A stretch of 64,000 nt of DNA from Emticicia agri (lineage in GTDB: Bacteria; Bacteroidota; Bacteroidia; Cytophagales; Spirosomataceae), in the NCBI RefSeq assembly GCF_004168285.1, contig NZ_SEWF01000004.1, positions 169,789 to 233,788 on the forward strand. Direction: 5' to 3'. This document shows, in pieces, positions 62,884 to 64,000 of the stretch. Both the position numbers and the translations under genes were made by a program. Below the pieces are notes generated by a model. The model worked only from the letters and a program-made list of their open reading frames with translations, ran no database searches and was not told the origin of the DNA. Position 1 is the first letter of the stretch. Each line of letters opens with the position of its first letter.

Positions 62884-63996
62884 ATGAGAAAACTCATTAG
62901 GGACGAAATTATAAAGATTTTTGATAAAATACCTCTTGCTAAGAATCTATCAAGGAAAAAATTCATTGGTGATTTTCTGATAGGGATGCTCGAAAGCCGG
63001 AAGGTGCAATTTAAAGAAATAGCCTTGCACATTGAGAGTGAAGCTACATTAGAATCAGTTGAACGTAGAATACAGGCATTTTTTAAGGATTATGATTTCG
63101 ATTACAGGCAAGTATGTCTCTTACTATTAATGTTTTTACCTAAAGGTAAACTTCAATTATCAATAGATAGAACCGAATGGGACTTCGGCATTTATCAATG
63201 CAATATTTTGATGATAGTTGCCAAAAATGGTTCAATAGGGATTCCATTGTATTGGGAGTTATTAGATAATAATTCAGGTAATAGTAATTGTAAAGACAGG
63301 TGTGACTTATTACAATCAATTGTAGATGTGATAGGTTTGGATAGAATCGGTTTGATAGTTGGAGATAGGGAATTTATTGGTATTCAATGGCTAAAGTATC
63401 TAAAAGACAGGCAGATAAACTTCTGTATGAGATTACCTAAAAACCATTTGATAACACTTAAGAATGGGGCTGTTTGTTCAATAAACGACTTATTGTCCCA
63501 TCAACAGGAGCGTTACTTTGAAACATGTTTGGTCGATGGAATCTGGTGCAATACTATGCTAAAGAAATTAGATAATAAAGACTTTTTGTTTCTGATAGGT
63601 AATCTGCCAGCCAAGCAGTTAGGAAATCTTTACCGACATAGGTGGTGTATCGAAGTTCTGTTTCAAACTTTCAAACAAAGGGGCTTTGATTTAGAAACTA
63701 CTCATATTAAAGGAAACGAAAAACTTAGTAAATTGTTGGTTTTTGTTAGTATTGCTGTAGCTATAGCACTGAAAACAGGTCAATATCTCCATCAAAAAGT
63801 AAAGATGATTAAAGTCAAAAAACATGGATATAAAGCTAATAGCTTCTTTAGAAAGGGTTTAGATTATATCAGAGTAAATCTAAAAAGACAAAAACAAAAT
63901 TTTATAGCTACTTGTCAGATGCTTGTATATGATTTTTTGAGGTGGATTCATTTACAATTCATCTATCACAAGGAATTAACAAAAATCTTCGGGTAG
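62884..63996 (+). CDS. IS4-family transposase
   Basis: 370 residues with a DDE core: D95 in SIDRTEW, D161 in VGDREF, and E257 in the Y(2)R(3)E(6)K signature (Y250, R253, E257, K264 in YRHRWCIEVLFQTFK). The N-terminal helices are typical of the DNA-binding part. The stop codon (63994-63996) lies inside the right inverted repeat, so the gene uses nearly all of the element. Seems intact. Confidence 0.9.
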   Translation: MRKLIRDEIIKIFDKIPLAKNLSRKKFIGDFLIGMLESRKVQFKEIALHIESEATLESVERRIQAFFKDYDFDYRQVCLLLLMFLPKGKLQLSIDRTEWDFGIYQCNILMIVAKNGSIGIPLYWELLDNNSGNSNCKDRCDLLQSIVDVIGLDRIGLIVGDREFIGIQWLKYLKDRQINFCMRLPKNHLITLKNGAVCSINDLLSHQQERYFETCLVDGIWCNTMLKKLDNKDFLFLIGNLPAKQLGNLYRHRWCIEVLFQTFKQRGFDLETTHIKGNEKLSKLLVFVSIAVAIALKTGQYLHQKVKMIKVKKHGYKANSFFRKGLDYIRVNLKRQKQNFIATCQMLVYDFLRWIHLQFIYHKELTKIFG

Positions 63997-64000
63997 AGTA
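63981..64000 (-). repeat. Right terminal inverted repeat of the IS
   Basis: AAAAATCTTCGGGTAGAGTA, the complement of the left repeat. It ends at the last base of the window and includes the transposase stop codon. Confidence 0.85.

Larger units (their letters stand above)
62803..64000 (+). mobile_element. Complete IS4-family insertion sequence
   Basis: 1198 bp bounded by perfect 20-bp inverted repeats (TACTCTACCCGAAGATTTTT at 62803-62822, its complement at 63981-64000). The target duplication cannot be checked because the right flank is outside the window. It holds a single transposase gene. Confidence 0.85.

Overview
The window looks like chromosome from a Bacteroidota bacterium, most likely of the order Cytophagales. 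Support for this: two CBM9/DUF5916 outer-membrane-type proteins, a DUF4965-type glutaminase, Gfo/Idh/MocA and TIM-barrel sugar proteins with RR/Tat-like leaders, a long CHU-type surface protein with ELWKSDGT and Ig-like repeats, DUF4097 proteins behind an ECF sigma factor, few Shine-Dalgarno sites, and one TAnnTTTG -7 box. Base composition is moderate, with clearly AT-richer islands. Family and genus cannot be fixed from the sequence. Layout, left to right: (1) 1-9385: the end of a LytTR regulator, a DUF5916 protein, a large glutaminase-like secreted enzyme, an AT-rich insert with two immunity-type genes embedded in palindromic repeats (5240-6720), and a second DUF5916 protein. (2) 9469-10659: an AT-rich lone PD-(D/E)XK nuclease gene. 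(3) 11261-19739, minus strand: a carbohydrate catabolism block (MFS transporter, Tat-type Gfo/Idh/MocA oxidoreductase, SDR, old yellow enzyme-like reductase, GH88-like hydrolase, two xylose-isomerase-like TIM barrels). (4) 20046-25395, minus strand: a CAP protein, a serine hydrolase, and an envelope stress-type unit (ECF sigma, HEAT-fused anti-sigma, two DUF4097 proteins). (5) 25810-29614: a RibD-like reductase, an aldo/keto reductase and an AT-rich Septu-like ATPase/HNH pair. (6) 29677-40166: an AtuA-type unit with a CitMHS transporter, three secreted esterase/hydrolase genes and a divergent NUDIX-type regulator. (7) 40641-57699: housekeeping and stress genes (signal peptidase I, 3-methyladenine glycosylase, SWIM/SNF2 helicase, katG, an ArsR-SRPBCC-DoxX operon and others). 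(8) 57734-58190: one intact tRNA-Arg(UCU) among broken tRNA pieces. (9) 58747-64000: a 1324-residue surface protein, then a complete IS4-family element that ends exactly at the window edge. How the genes work together: regions 1, 3 and 6 fit a scavenger of plant or algal polymers and small esters, using secreted enzymes, uptake and intracellular oxidation. The AT-rich islands carry conflict functions (immunity proteins, nuclease, Septu-like pair). The most unusual signal is in the non-coding DNA. The intergenic regions hold several fold-back repeat families, and into these (and into one tRNA fragment) very short GC-rich blocks (about 14-30 bp, motifs such as CGCGCGG, GGCGGACCG, CCGACCGT) seem to have been inserted cleanly. 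They resemble mobile GC clusters and I do not recognise them. Nothing here was checked by database search; family calls come from reading motifs.
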